A stretch of 64,000 bases of DNA from CALDTK01 sp965213735 (GTDB lineage Bacteria > Bacteroidota > Bacteroidia > Chitinophagales > Saprospiraceae). Position numbers and translations under genes: made by a program. The stretch spans positions 496,001 to 560,000 of the forward strand of contig CBDCAB010000006.1 of assembly GCA_965213735.1 (NCBI GenBank), read 5' to 3'. Positions 54,762-63,071 of this stretch are shown here, in pieces. Position 1 is the stretch's first letter, and every line of letters begins with the position of its first letter. The notes beneath the pieces were generated by a model that saw nothing but the letters and a program-made list of their open reading frames with translations, was not told the origin of the DNA and made no database searches.

Positions 54762-56384
54762 CTAAAGCGCTAGTATAGTAACATCGGCTAAGTGCTTATC
54801 GGTACCAGTTACATCTAAAGACATAGATAAGACTAGACACTCCCGCCCAGCCACTAGAATTTTGTTGTTTCGGATATCGCCGAGAATATCATTGCGGCTC
54901 AACACAAATCGACCTTTCATAATCTTAGCGCCATGCAAACGCTGTAATACAGGTCTATACCAGGTGTTGTAGAGGCCATCGTCTCCATCCCAATAGAGAG
55001 AATACTTAGCATTAGGGAACAGATCGGCAACACGCGAGTATCTGTTGCTGGATGAAATTGGTCTGCCATTATCAACGCCCCGAAACAAGCCGAATAACAA
55101 AGGTGGCACTTCTGGGAGCTGAGCCACCTCTATTTGCGGCACGAGTTCTACCAGGCCTGTTGAGTCTGCGCACACCATTGCTCCGCCCTCAACTTCTAAA
55201 GCTTGGCCATTGCCTAAATCTACGGAGGCCAGTGTCCACCCAACATACCTTCTGTCAAAGCCTGTGGTGCTGGTGCCAGGTATTTGAAACACCTGCAGAT
55301 CATAAAGTGTACTAGTGGGTAGCTCTCTATATATGCCAGGCGGATAGGTACTATCTAGACTAAAATGGTCGTCGATATCATAATCCCACTCAAGATCGCT
55401 CAAGCCTCTGTGATAGCTTTCATAGTCTTTGTAGCTGAATTTGGTAAGTATTGCTTTGTTGGGGCTAATACTAAGAGGCGACGCAAGTTTGTGCGTCCAA
55501 TCAGCCTGCACAGGCATTGCTACTTTTTCGCGAAGTGGAGTGATAGTTACTGTTCGCGAGAATGGATTGAGGTCAACGTTGGCACAGAACATCTGACACA
55601 ACACCTTGATGACATCTGTAAGCTTTCGCTTTTGAGGAAGAAGTGCGGCCATGTCCCATTCGGTCTGCACTCCTGCACTCGATGAGATAATGCCATTGGA
55701 GTAGAGCCACAACGTAGACAGCTCGCCATCCAAAAACGGAGCGAGCACCTTTACCCCTGTACTTCGTTGTGCTGCATCAAAGAGGCTTCGGATGTATGGC
55801 TGTGGCGAAAAAGCCGTTAGAGGGTCTTGCTGATATTGAAACGTTAGAGTTTGGAAATCGAAGAAATTCTGCCAATAGTGCGCGCCAGAGCCATTAGGCA
55901 AATCCTCATCTAGTATAAATTGATTGCGTATTGGCGTAAAGACATGAGGGTAAGCAGTAGGATTGTCGATGGTATCGCGCATGTGCGCCATGATGCCAGG
56001 CTGATCATCAGCCCACTGCTGTGATGGACCAAAATCTAGATCTCTTAAAGTAAGGTCTTTGAGGCCACTCGTAATGTCTATCACCAAATGCACTTCTACA
56101 GATGCAGTACTAGCCTCATCTACAAATAGCGTGGCTGCAAACCACGGCACTGACTCCAGATAGACAGTGCACTGTAACTCAGTCTGATCGAATGCAGCAC
56201 CTGGTAGATGAGGATTGCGCAACACATTGAGGTTGCTGCGTGTGGCGGGGATAGTAAAAGGTAGGGAGAAGCTGGATTGGAGTGCTTCTTCATCTTGCAA
56301 TGAAAAGCTGGAGCGCAGCTCGAGCGGTAGGCTCAAATTGGCAGGAGTTTGCAAGGCAACACCATCAACAATTATCTGTACCAT
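54762..56384 (-). CDS. Phage tail protein, beta-rich
   Basis: Encodes 540 residues with a beta-sandwich pattern: QIIVDGVALQTPANLSLPLEL at the start, then PFTIPATRSNLNVLRN. It is typical of long tail or baseplate proteins (ligand binding), with no signal peptide. Its neighbours and length agree with a tail-tip or baseplate component. No exact family. Confidence 0.5.
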   Translation of the reverse strand: MVQIIVDGVALQTPANLSLPLELRSSFSLQDEEALQSSFSLPFTIPATRSNLNVLRNPHLPGAAFDQTELQCTVYLESVPWFAATLFVDEASTASVEVHLVIDITSGLKDLTLRDLDFGPSQQWADDQPGIMAHMRDTIDNPTAYPHVFTPIRNQFILDEDLPNGSGAHYWQNFFDFQTLTFQYQQDPLTAFSPQPYIRSLFDAAQRSTGVKVLAPFLDGELSTLWLYSNGIISSSAGVQTEWDMAALLPQKRKLTDVIKVLCQMFCANVDLNPFSRTVTITPLREKVAMPVQADWTHKLASPLSISPNKAILTKFSYKDYESYHRGLSDLEWDYDIDDHFSLDSTYPPGIYRELPTSTLYDLQVFQIPGTSTTGFDRRYVGWTLASVDLGNGQALEVEGGAMVCADSTGLVELVPQIEVAQLPEVPPLLFGLFRGVDNGRPISSSNRYSRVADLFPNAKYSLYWDGDDGLYNTWYRPVLQRLHGAKIMKGRFVLSRNDILGDIRNNKILVAGRECLVLSMSLDVTGTDKHLADVTILAL

Positions 56385-56396
56385 GCTGAGGCAAAT

Positions 56397-58007
56397 CTAT
56401 GTGGATCGAAGTAAATTGTTGGCAGCCTCATCGGTAGCGACAATCACCTCGATACTAAATGCCTGGAGATCCTCATCGTCTGTGGCTACCTCGACACCCT
56501 CTGTATCTACAACGCAGCGTATGAAGCGCTGAGCAGCTAAGTCGCACAGCCATACATCGCCCATGAGCAATTGCCTGTAGTAGGCTATTTCGGCAGGCGT
56601 TTGCCAGCCAGTGCTGAGAGTAAGTGTGCGTCGACCGGCAGCATTGACACTGGCTAGCTCTCCTACCTGAAGATGCGCCGCCCCTGATGTTGGCTGCGCT
56701 ACCAACTCTCTGGTGACGCTGTAGGAAGTGGTGGTTTTGCCTTGCATGGATAGTGTCTCCATTCCTCCCACACCATTGCTGAAGAGCAGCGAGAGCGCCC
56801 AGGGCTGAGGCCTATTGTCTACACGAATGGTAGTGCTGGCAAGCACTTTAGTGTTTTGGCGCAAGCTGAACGTGTATAGCACCACACACTTACCAGCATG
56901 CTGCGCAAACTGAGAGATGCCGAGGCAACGAGGGCCACAGGGCCAGGCTGCCACTTGATTGGCTACTAAATCGTGTTGCTGACCCAGCGTGGACGTGCCG
57001 GTGGTACCATCCTCTAAGGTATAGTCGATATGGGCCTGTACACCTACCAAGGCCGTACGAGCATACGTATACAGCCACGCAGGCTGATCGGCTAGGCAAA
57101 AGAATAGCCGCTTTGCAGCAGATGTGGTGTCATCGCGAAGCAATGCCACCAAGTTGGATGCGGTATTAAAAGGTGGAGTCGAGCCTAAGGCGCCCTCTGC
57201 ACCGTGTAGGCTGTGCACCGTGCCAACAAATGTGAGGCGATGAATTACTGGAGGATCGCCTTGAATAGGCGCTACCCACACATCAGTAGGTACTACTGAA
57301 GAAAACATCGTTGTAGCTGACACCGGTACATCTGCAAAAGCGAATGCAGCGCCAGCGGCGGGCGCATAGCCAAGTGCAGGACGAAGATGGAGCGTTGGTG
57401 GGAGCACTATTGAAGGTGAGGCGATGGCGTTGACATCAAACCTAGCGCGCTGCCCTACGTCAAAAGCTGCTACTAAATCGACTACATCGCGAAAGCCTGG
57501 AACCCCAGTGTTGTTATCTGTAGAAAGACGACATAGCACACTCAGGCCGATAGCTTCAGGCTTGAGATGATATGATGATTGAGTAAATTGAATGCCAGTA
57601 AAGTCATTGCGCACCAGCGTAATGACAGGATGTGGAGCTTGATTGGACTGACACAGGACTACTATATCAGCAGTACCTTCAACAATTAGGTTGAAGTAAA
57701 CTGTTAGCCGTGCGTGAGTAGCTAGTATAGCTGTTACGTCACTACGAAACTGATCAATGTTTTGCCACACTGGCAGCTGATTGCCTGTGCCGTCCGGATC
57801 ACTAGCAATAGTAAACGTAAATCGCTCGCCATTGACATCAAAAACTAATTGCTGTCCCTCCACAGGGCCACCGGCGCCTGTATGTATAAGATTGAAAACT
57901 CCTCCAATAGCAGCGCTATTGGCAGATGCATGACTCACCTCCAAGAGGTTGGGAGTACGATGCAGCGAGAGCGGCGCAGGGTATTGCTCGATTTGAAGAG
58001 ACGCCAT
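56397..58007 (-). CDS. Phage tail protein, beta-rich
   Basis: Encodes 536 residues. The N-terminal LQIEQYPAPLSLHRTPN is followed by strand-rich repeats (VYFNLIVEGTADIVVLCQSN) and ends in a domain with TEGVEVATDDEDLQAFSIEV. It is 12 bp upstream of the 540-residue gene and shares its general make-up, so both belong to the tail tip. It contains a one-mismatch 14-mer at 56853. Confidence 0.5.
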   Translation of the reverse strand: MASLQIEQYPAPLSLHRTPNLLEVSHASANSAAIGGVFNLIHTGAGGPVEGQQLVFDVNGERFTFTIASDPDGTGNQLPVWQNIDQFRSDVTAILATHARLTVYFNLIVEGTADIVVLCQSNQAPHPVITLVRNDFTGIQFTQSSYHLKPEAIGLSVLCRLSTDNNTGVPGFRDVVDLVAAFDVGQRARFDVNAIASPSIVLPPTLHLRPALGYAPAAGAAFAFADVPVSATTMFSSVVPTDVWVAPIQGDPPVIHRLTFVGTVHSLHGAEGALGSTPPFNTASNLVALLRDDTTSAAKRLFFCLADQPAWLYTYARTALVGVQAHIDYTLEDGTTGTSTLGQQHDLVANQVAAWPCGPRCLGISQFAQHAGKCVVLYTFSLRQNTKVLASTTIRVDNRPQPWALSLLFSNGVGGMETLSMQGKTTTSYSVTRELVAQPTSGAAHLQVGELASVNAAGRRTLTLSTGWQTPAEIAYYRQLLMGDVWLCDLAAQRFIRCVVDTEGVEVATDDEDLQAFSIEVIVATDEAANNLLRST

Positions 58008-58447
58008 CAGCGCGCGATATGGATGAATGCTCTATGCCCCGAAACAAGTATCTCACTAATCAGCTTTTCAAGTGGCCGAAAAGCTACCCTACTGCTCGTG
58101 ACGAAATAATCATTATCATCCTGAACACCTATGAGGGTGCCGGGAATTAAACATCCTGCTGTGTCTTCGTGCTCGTTGCCAGGGTGTATGAGTATGGCTG
58201 TATAGTTGGGCACATCCTTTAACTCTAAGCTAAAGCCCCACGCACTGCGAGCAGCATACTTACCGACGTATCGCTTGACGATCTCGTAGCTGCCGGCAGG
58301 TATTCGTGTGATGCCTTTGACTTTGTCTACAAAATACTGATCTTCTAGAATGAAACACAGATGATTGCCATTCAACTGAAGCGAAGATATCGTTGTGCGC
58401 GCACGCTCATCGATTTTGCGCATCACTAGATGTAGATCGGTAGCCAT
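58007..58447 (-). CDS. DUF5675-family protein, probable lysis-associated
   Basis: Encodes 146 residues. LCFILEDQYFVDKVKGITRIPAG, YTAILIHPGNEHEDTAGCLIPG and the final IHIAR region fit DUF5675, a small domain in prophages often beside lysis genes; His and Cys residues sit in conserved-looking places. Function unproven; possibly a peptidoglycan-related enzyme. Its stop abuts the tail gene. The AGGACAG motif is 30 nt upstream of its start. Confidence 0.6.
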   Translation of the reverse strand: MATDLHLVMRKIDERARTTISSLQLNGNHLCFILEDQYFVDKVKGITRIPAGSYEIVKRYVGKYAARSAWGFSLELKDVPNYTAILIHPGNEHEDTAGCLIPGTLIGVQDDNDYFVTSSRVAFRPLEKLISEILVSGHRAFIHIAR

Positions 58448-58476
58448 GACTCAAACATGAGCTACGCGGAAAGTCA

Positions 58477-58488
58477 AGACCAGGACAG
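58477..58488 (-). promoter_or_regulatory. AGGACAG motif, upstream of the DUF5675 gene
   Basis: AGACCAGGACAG on the plus strand, 30 nt before the ATG at 58447. Confidence 0.35.
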
Positions 58489-58489
58489 G

Positions 58490-59026
58490 CTAACTATCGC
58501 GATCTCGCTTCTGCCTACTGATTGCAGCGTTGTTGTTTTGCGATCTGCCATACGGCTCTAAGCCTTTCGACTTGCGCAAGCGATTGGCAGCGCGCAGGAG
58601 AGCATCTTCATCGACTAAATCGTCTAGTTGATAATCCCGAATGAATTCGCGCGTACTGGAGAGTACAGTACCCTTGCCGGAGCGCACACATCGATCGATG
58701 TGGCTCACCAAGACTACGAGCATGAATTTTCTGCAAAGCTGGCTGAGCTCTAGTTCGTGCTTGGCGGTGAGAAACAAACGGCCACGATCCCACTGAGCTG
58801 CATCTGGTACGAAGCCAATTGTCTCAGTGTGCTGCTTGCGGTGCTCAGAGTTGGGACGACGTTTGTGGATGTAGAAGGTTTTGCCGCACAAGAAGGTCTT
58901 TACCAGCGTAGCGAGAAGTCCACCGTCGCTCAGATTAACTGGCTCGTCGGGATTGATTAATTCGACGCTGCGAATGAACTGAGCGACGTAAGGCTTGAAC
59001 CTTACGTTGATAATGCACTTAGACAT
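58490..59026 (-). CDS. Hypothetical phage protein
   Basis: Encodes 178 residues from Met 59026; an extension to 59101 is possible. KCIINVRFKPYVAQFIRSVE opens it, and it includes KFMLVVLVSHIDRCVRSGKG and a long helical, basic tail. No domain is recognised. It may be a regulator or early gene product. Confidence 0.4.
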   Translation of the reverse strand: MSKCIINVRFKPYVAQFIRSVELINPDEPVNLSDGGLLATLVKTFLCGKTFYIHKRRPNSEHRKQHTETIGFVPDAAQWDRGRLFLTAKHELELSQLCRKFMLVVLVSHIDRCVRSGKGTVLSSTREFIRDYQLDDLVDEDALLRAANRLRKSKGLEPYGRSQNNNAAISRQKRDRDS

Positions 59027-59140
59027 GTAGTTCGATGGGATTGAGTAACTTGCAAATCGGTGCCCGCCGATTTTGTATCTATCCCGCCACAAAGCCCGCA
59101 CGATTGGCGTCGTGCGTGCTTTTTACTTGTGGCAAGTATA

Positions 59141-59165
59141 GAATGTTGAGCGCAAAGCGCAACAT
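59141..59165 (-). terminator. Hairpin terminator-like
   Basis: ATGTTG-a-GCGC and GCGC-AACAT pair around an AAA loop, immediately after the stop of the gene at 59170. There is only a weak T-rich stretch beyond, so it may also work as a transcription pause or an RNA-stability element. Confidence 0.5.
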
Positions 59166-59169
59166 TTAA

Positions 59170-59538
59170 TTACGCCTCGGAGGATGCTTTGCGTCCGCGG
59201 ATGTAGGCACCCCAACGCTGAGCGACTTGAATGTCGCCATAAACCTCCTGAATGGTGTCTTCAATTAGCTTCTCGAGCTGATCGTCAGGGAGGTCGAAGC
59301 GGTTGCGTGCAAACTGCTGCACTTCAGCACGCGCCTCAGCTGGTAGTGACCGGTATCGGTTGATTGGATCGGTTAGCCCGGTGAGGGCTTTGGGAGCTTT
59401 TGCGAAGCTTGGCAGGTAGCCCAGCGCCTCAACGGTGCTGATACCTTTACCATCTTCAAGCGCCTTGCTGGTGTGATCCATTAGATCAAAACCAAAGTCA
59501 AGTGCTTCAATAATTTCTTTCTCAAATGGCTTGCTCAT
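59170..59538 (-). CDS. Hypothetical phage protein
   Basis: Encodes 122 residues from Met 59538; the frame is longer but overlaps a strong hairpin. KPFEKEIIEALDFGFDLMDH opens it, and a helical domain ends QRWGAYIRGRKASSEA. Its leader carries a long hairpin (59544-59585) that overlaps the ribosome binding position, an unusual arrangement. Confidence 0.45.
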   Translation of the reverse strand: MSKPFEKEIIEALDFGFDLMDHTSKALEDGKGISTVEALGYLPSFAKAPKALTGLTDPINRYRSLPAEARAEVQQFARNRFDLPDDQLEKLIEDTIQEVYGDIQVAQRWGAYIRGRKASSEA

Positions 59539-59543
59539 GAACA

Positions 59544-59585
59544 GGGGGTTGTGGTAAAGTGCGCAAGCACGTACTCCACAACCCC
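59544..59585 (-). promoter_or_regulatory. Structured leader hairpin at the start of 59170-59538
   Basis: A 10-bp stem GGGGTTGTGG/CCACAACCCC encloses a second 4-bp stem GTGC/GCAC with a 4-base loop. In the transcript it ends about 6 bases before the AUG, leaving no free Shine-Dalgarno sequence. It is also compatible with a terminator of the upstream gene, but it lacks a T run. Confidence 0.55.
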
Positions 59586-59587
59586 TT

Positions 59588-59599
59588 GTAACAGGACAG
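59588..59599 (-). promoter_or_regulatory. AGGACAG motif, upstream of structured leader
   Basis: GTAACAGGACAG on the plus strand (CTGTCCTGTTAC in the coding direction). It lies 50 nt from the ATG, directly before the hairpin. Confidence 0.4.
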
Positions 59600-59611
59600 C
59601 GACGACAAGCG

Positions 59612-60466
59612 CTAATCTTCGAGGTAATCACGCCAAGTGGCCTGGGCGTAACTGACTACCTCTTTCTGCTCTTTGGTAAAGCCCTGTTTGTAGCAATTGT
59701 AGCTCATCCTGTTGACGCACAAAGAGTCGACGTTGGTGAGGCCATATGTGGCAGCTACACCCTTTTCGACAGCCTGCCAGGTATGGGGCAAGTAGTAGTA
59801 GTGGCCGAGCTCGTGCGAGAGCGTGCCGGTGCCCAAACTTCGATATGAAATACAGACGCGATCGAAGTGAGGCGATAGTCGTTGAAGTAGTTCGGCATCA
59901 GGATTTTCCATTACGCCAGTAAATCCAGTGAGGATGGAGTCTGGAGCAGTAGGTGTATCGAAGACAAAAACGTTGATGAGCCCAGGCTCGGAGTTGGTCA
60001 TGGTGAGGCGCTGGTATTCCTCTATGCGCTCAGGAATTTCGCGCATTAGGCCATCGTAGTAGTAGCGCAGGTCGTTGGGGGCTTCGGCAAAAAGCACCAT
60101 GCCATCGTAATCATCGGCTATGCGAAATTGGATGCGATTGGCGAAGTCTTGATTGGCGATGTCGATACTCTGAAGAAGTCGCTCATCGTAGTCAGCATTG
60201 AAGCGGCTAGCGTCGTAGGCACTACCATCAGGTGTGACGTTGACAATGCGTAGCTGCACGGTACGTTCGCTCAGCGGTGCAGAGATACCGGCATCGCTTG
60301 CCGCAGCAAAGGCATTGGCTGCGGGCGTGGGATCGAAATCAATGTCTGCTACCGCCCAGGTGCCTACAGTACGATCAGAATCCTGGAGGCCCGTATGGGC
60401 GCAGGCAAAGTGGGAGGTTGCCAGCATAAGGCAACAAAGGAGGATTGCAAAGTTTTTCATGGGCAC
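59612..60466 (-). CDS. Secreted zinc metallopeptidase (metzincin/pappalysin-like)
   Basis: Encodes 284 residues. MKNFAILLCCLMLATSHFACA is a signal peptide. HELGHYYYLPH at residues 218-228 is an HExxHxxxxxH zinc motif (the usual Gly of metzincins is replaced by Tyr), and Met254 in NRMSYN is a Met-turn candidate. The product probably is a secreted endopeptidase. It is not a usual phage protein and may be cargo. The AGGACAG motif is 25 nt upstream. Confidence 0.75.
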   Translation of the reverse strand: MPMKNFAILLCCLMLATSHFACAHTGLQDSDRTVGTWAVADIDFDPTPAANAFAAASDAGISAPLSERTVQLRIVNVTPDGSAYDASRFNADYDERLLQSIDIANQDFANRIQFRIADDYDGMVLFAEAPNDLRYYYDGLMREIPERIEEYQRLTMTNSEPGLINVFVFDTPTAPDSILTGFTGVMENPDAELLQRLSPHFDRVCISYRSLGTGTLSHELGHYYYLPHTWQAVEKGVAATYGLTNVDSLCVNRMSYNCYKQGFTKEQKEVVSYAQATWRDYLED

Positions 60467-60490
60467 AAGTAGTGGCCGTGTAGCAGGCCT

Positions 60491-60502
60491 GTAACAGGAC
60501 AG
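60491..60502 (-). promoter_or_regulatory. AGGACAG motif, upstream of metallopeptidase gene
   Basis: GTAACAGGACAG on the plus strand (CTGTCCTGTTAC in the coding direction), 25 nt before the ATG at 60466. Identical to the copy at 59588. Confidence 0.45.
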
Positions 60503-60544
60503 GGCACGAGAACTAACCCAAAGCCGATGGCAGATAAGGAGAGC

Positions 60545-60575
60545 ATTGCGGACGCTGGTGATTCCACTACCTTAG
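60545..60575 (+). promoter_or_regulatory. Probable promoter of the membrane-protein pair
   Basis: TACCTTAG at 60568-60575 differs from TAnnTTTG by one base, and ATTG at 60545-60548 lies 19 bp upstream as the -33 element. It precedes the ATG at 60583 by 7 bp. This supports separate transcription of the plus-strand pair. Confidence 0.45.
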
Positions 60576-60582
60576 CACCTCA

Positions 60583-61185
60583 ATGGACAAGCAATTGAAC
60601 CAAGCTAAGCGTGACCTGCAACATTTACGCAGTGAATCTGCCATGATGCGTTCTGAGCTTGACGCTGAGCGACAAGATTTGGTGGTTATAAAAAAGGTGC
60701 TAGGTCGAAAATTTCGGTCGCTTGCTGGTGTAGATATTGATATGGATGAGGCGGACCTCAAGGAGATTTTGGCGCACTTTGATGGAAGTAAAAAAGAGGA
60801 AGTGCTAAAGTATTTAGAAGCAAACCAGCAACTTCAAGCACTTCAGACTAAACTAGATGCACAAGAGGCAAGATTCATCCGCCATACGATTCGAGCTCAT
60901 GATGCGTATAGTGAGCTTATCCAGGCTGAACGATCATACAATGCCAGCCACAAACGCGATAGGAATTCTATGACAGGCATAGTAGCTGCCTCAGCAATTT
61001 TAGGGCTAGCATATATTATTTACCTCTGGACAGGTAGTCCATTCCCGTCTGTAGGTCTAGCCATTGTGTTGACGTTTTCCGGTGCAGCCGTTGTGGGGTT
61101 GATACGCAAAATCTTTAACGTGCCGGAACAGAGTGCTCAGAGCAGGGATAGCTCAAGAAAATCGGCAGAAGATGAACGTGGATGA
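60583..61185 (+). CDS. Coiled-coil membrane protein, possible prophage cargo
   Basis: Encodes 200 residues. Residues about 1-115 form a coiled coil (LNQAKRDLQHLRSESAMM, then EANQQLQALQTKLDAQEARF). Two membrane helices follow (GIVAASAILGLAYIIYLW and GLAIVLTFSGAAVVGLI) and a disordered tail. It runs opposite to the surrounding phage genes and overlaps the next gene, so the two form a two-gene unit. A superinfection-exclusion or defence role is a reasonable guess, but there is no family match. Confidence 0.6.
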   Translation: MDKQLNQAKRDLQHLRSESAMMRSELDAERQDLVVIKKVLGRKFRSLAGVDIDMDEADLKEILAHFDGSKKEEVLKYLEANQQLQALQTKLDAQEARFIRHTIRAHDAYSELIQAERSYNASHKRDRNSMTGIVAASAILGLAYIIYLWTGSPFPSVGLAIVLTFSGAAVVGLIRKIFNVPEQSAQSRDSSRKSAEDERG

Positions 61186-61525
61186 GGCGGTAGTAATGTG
61201 GCCTTTGCTAGTAATTCTACTTCTAACGTTTGGAGTTAGATACTGGTACAAATCTTGGTCGTTTAGCTTGGCTGTCATCATTTCCGTGCTCCTTTCAGGC
61301 TTTGCAATTGGTGCTGCACTAAAATCCATTGTTGTAGTTGGTCTGTTATCAAATTATCCGGTACCTCAGTTTCTGTTCTCTTACACAATCTGGGATCAGC
61401 TCTCTCAGGAGGGTATAGCAGATTTGCGACTGTTTACCATCGAGCTACTACTCGGAGCCATAGGTTTGGTATACGTCGCTATAAGTGCTCTGCGGCGGGC
61501 TTGGATAACTGACCTGAGCGCCTAG
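61172..61525 (+). CDS. Three-helix membrane protein
   Basis: Encodes 117 residues from Met 61172, which overlaps the preceding gene by 14 bp. Hydrophobic segments are VVMWPLLVILLLTFGV, FSLAVIISVLLSGFAIGAAL and IELLLGAIGLVYVAISAL. No catalytic motif. It probably forms a complex with the coiled-coil partner encoded just upstream, in the inner membrane. Convergent with the gene at 61522. Confidence 0.6.
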   Translation: MNVDEAVVMWPLLVILLLTFGVRYWYKSWSFSLAVIISVLLSGFAIGAALKSIVVVGLLSNYPVPQFLFSYTIWDQLSQEGIADLRLFTIELLLGAIGLVYVAISALRRAWITDLSA

Positions 61526-61935
61526 AAAGGCCACTCCTTAGGTTCCTCCTCTCGGCGACTTCGCTCATACTCCCGCTCAAATTCCTCCATCGCCTCCCCT
61601 TGCGAAGTGCTGCTGGCTACCTGATGGAAGGTGCGCAGGTACTGCGTGTAGGTGAGGCGCCGATCCATGCCGTGCGCGTGGGTGTAGAGTTGCTCCAGGC
61701 GATGGTGGTAGTCGAAGTGGATGTAGGCGAGCAGCTCGGCTTTGGTGGATGGAGCTAGTGGCAGCTCGTGTAAATCGCTCTCCTCTTCCGATTTGTGAGC
61801 ACGCAACTGGGCGATGCGGAGAGCACCAGCATGATCGCCAGCAGCCTGGCGCTTGCGGATGAGCAGCTGGGAGAGCTCTTCAAGCTCTGATTGAATGTTG
61901 TAGGGAGTGTCTGAGTCGGGTGCATGGGTGGCCAT
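61522..61935 (-). CDS. Hypothetical phage protein
   Basis: Encodes 137 residues, helical and strongly charged (Glu/Arg-rich end EEFEREYERSRREEEP). No domain. It directly follows the noncoding array region, with its start near 61935, and its stop overlaps the stop of the plus-strand pair by 4 bp. Confidence 0.45.
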   Translation of the reverse strand: MATHAPDSDTPYNIQSELEELSQLLIRKRQAAGDHAGALRIAQLRAHKSEEESDLHELPLAPSTKAELLAYIHFDYHHRLEQLYTHAHGMDRRLTYTQYLRTFHQVASSTSQGEAMEEFEREYERSRREEEPKEWPF

Positions 61936-62453
61936 GCTGCAAAGTTAAAACACTTTGTTGATTAGAAAACCTTCGGATTTTCGCCTGCCGAGCCGGCTGA
62001 GAGTGATATCCTATTTCAAGTTCCTACACTCCTACACACAATACATTTACGTGATTTTTAACTGATTATCAATGCGTTAGGTGTAGGAAGCTGTAGGAAA
62101 ACGTCTCCTACAGTCCCATTTAGGTGTAGGAAAAACATATTCAATCTCCTACACATGTGTTGGCACTTTCCTACACCGTTCCTACAGCTTTCCTACAAAA
62201 TAGCTTGTTGGAATTGTCATAGAAATATTTAACTACTTGAACAATAGAGAGCATAGGTATTAGAAAAACAGCCGGTGTAGGAAAGTGGACGTGTAGGAGC
62301 AAATAGGGTATAGCTTTGAATTGCCAGAGATTTTCCAGATTTGGACATCAAACATTTGTTTGAACTGCAACACGGCATTTGCTGGGAGTTGATACAGAAA
62401 ACCCCAACCTGCGCAGGGCAGATTGGGGCTCGATGTGGCGGCCGTGAGCCTGG
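61936..62453. repeat. Noncoding region with 12-copy TGTAGGA/TCCTACA array
   Basis: Twelve exact copies of TGTAGGA in either orientation start at 62022, 62030, 62082, 62092, 62106, 62125, 62147, 62169, 62180, 62191, 62276 and 62292, many extended to GTGTAGGAAA. The region is AT-rich and lacks ORFs. Dense short repeats of both orientations suggest an array of protein-binding sites, such as an origin or a repressor region. A terminator-like hairpin follows at 62396-62429. Confidence 0.85.
62396..62429 (-). terminator. Intrinsic terminator
   Basis: Stem CCCCAA (62402-62407) with TTGGGG (62423-62428), enclosing a GC-rich loop; on the minus strand it is followed by TTTTCTG. It ends the transcript of the gene at 62454. 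Confidence 0.7.
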
Positions 62454-62786
62454 CTATGCTGGCATGTGATCTTGTATAAGTGCGAGCTGGCCACCAAACT
62501 CCTGCAGCACTGCGCGGCTGAGCTGATAGTCGTAGAGCTGGAAGGCCCGATCGGCAGGTAGGCTATCGTCGTAGCTGAGGTGTGAGGCCCAGGTAGCCTC
62601 GAGTAGATCGGCTATTGTCTCAGGGCCACCCCAGTCGAGTAACCAGGCTACGAGTAGGTGCATGCCTGGCCGGCGGCACACGGCCCGGGCTAGCTTGAGG
62701 TGGTAGTCGCTCACTTGCTTGGCAGAGCGAGGAGGCTGCGGGCCCACATGGCCGCGCTGTCTTGGGGAAATGGGTGCGTTCAACAT
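62454..62786 (-). CDS. Hypothetical phage protein
   Basis: Encodes 110 residues from Met 62786; the frame is open to 62837. After a Pro/Arg-rich start come SDYHLKLARAVCRRPGMHLL and LPADRAFQLYDYQLSRAVLQEF, a helical domain. Transcribed toward the array region. No family recognised. Confidence 0.4.
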   Translation of the reverse strand: MLNAPISPRQRGHVGPQPPRSAKQVSDYHLKLARAVCRRPGMHLLVAWLLDWGGPETIADLLEATWASHLSYDDSLPADRAFQLYDYQLSRAVLQEFGGQLALIQDHMPA

Positions 62787-63071
62787 TGCACTGGATTTCG
62801 AGCGGCCCCGGCACATGTGTTGAACGCTAACCGGCAACGCCGACAGTGCTTGCCCATCCTCACGGAGAGGGCCATGATACCAGAGCCTTGTTGTTATCGA
62901 AATGCTGTAGCGAAGATTTACGGGTTAACGTTCAACGCTGCAAACGTACGTCTTTCGCCAAAACTCGCTGGCTACAGCTTGCTTTTTAGATCTTGGTAGA
63001 AGCTAATCGCGCCGTAGCACATCAGGTATGCCTGTAGTACCCAGAGTGCGGATTCTGAAATGGACATAGGG

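Noticed and set aside
61936..62453. Protein-coding gene in the TGTAGGA array region
   Set aside because: There is no frame of reasonable length, the composition is AT-rich and the repeats occur in both orientations.
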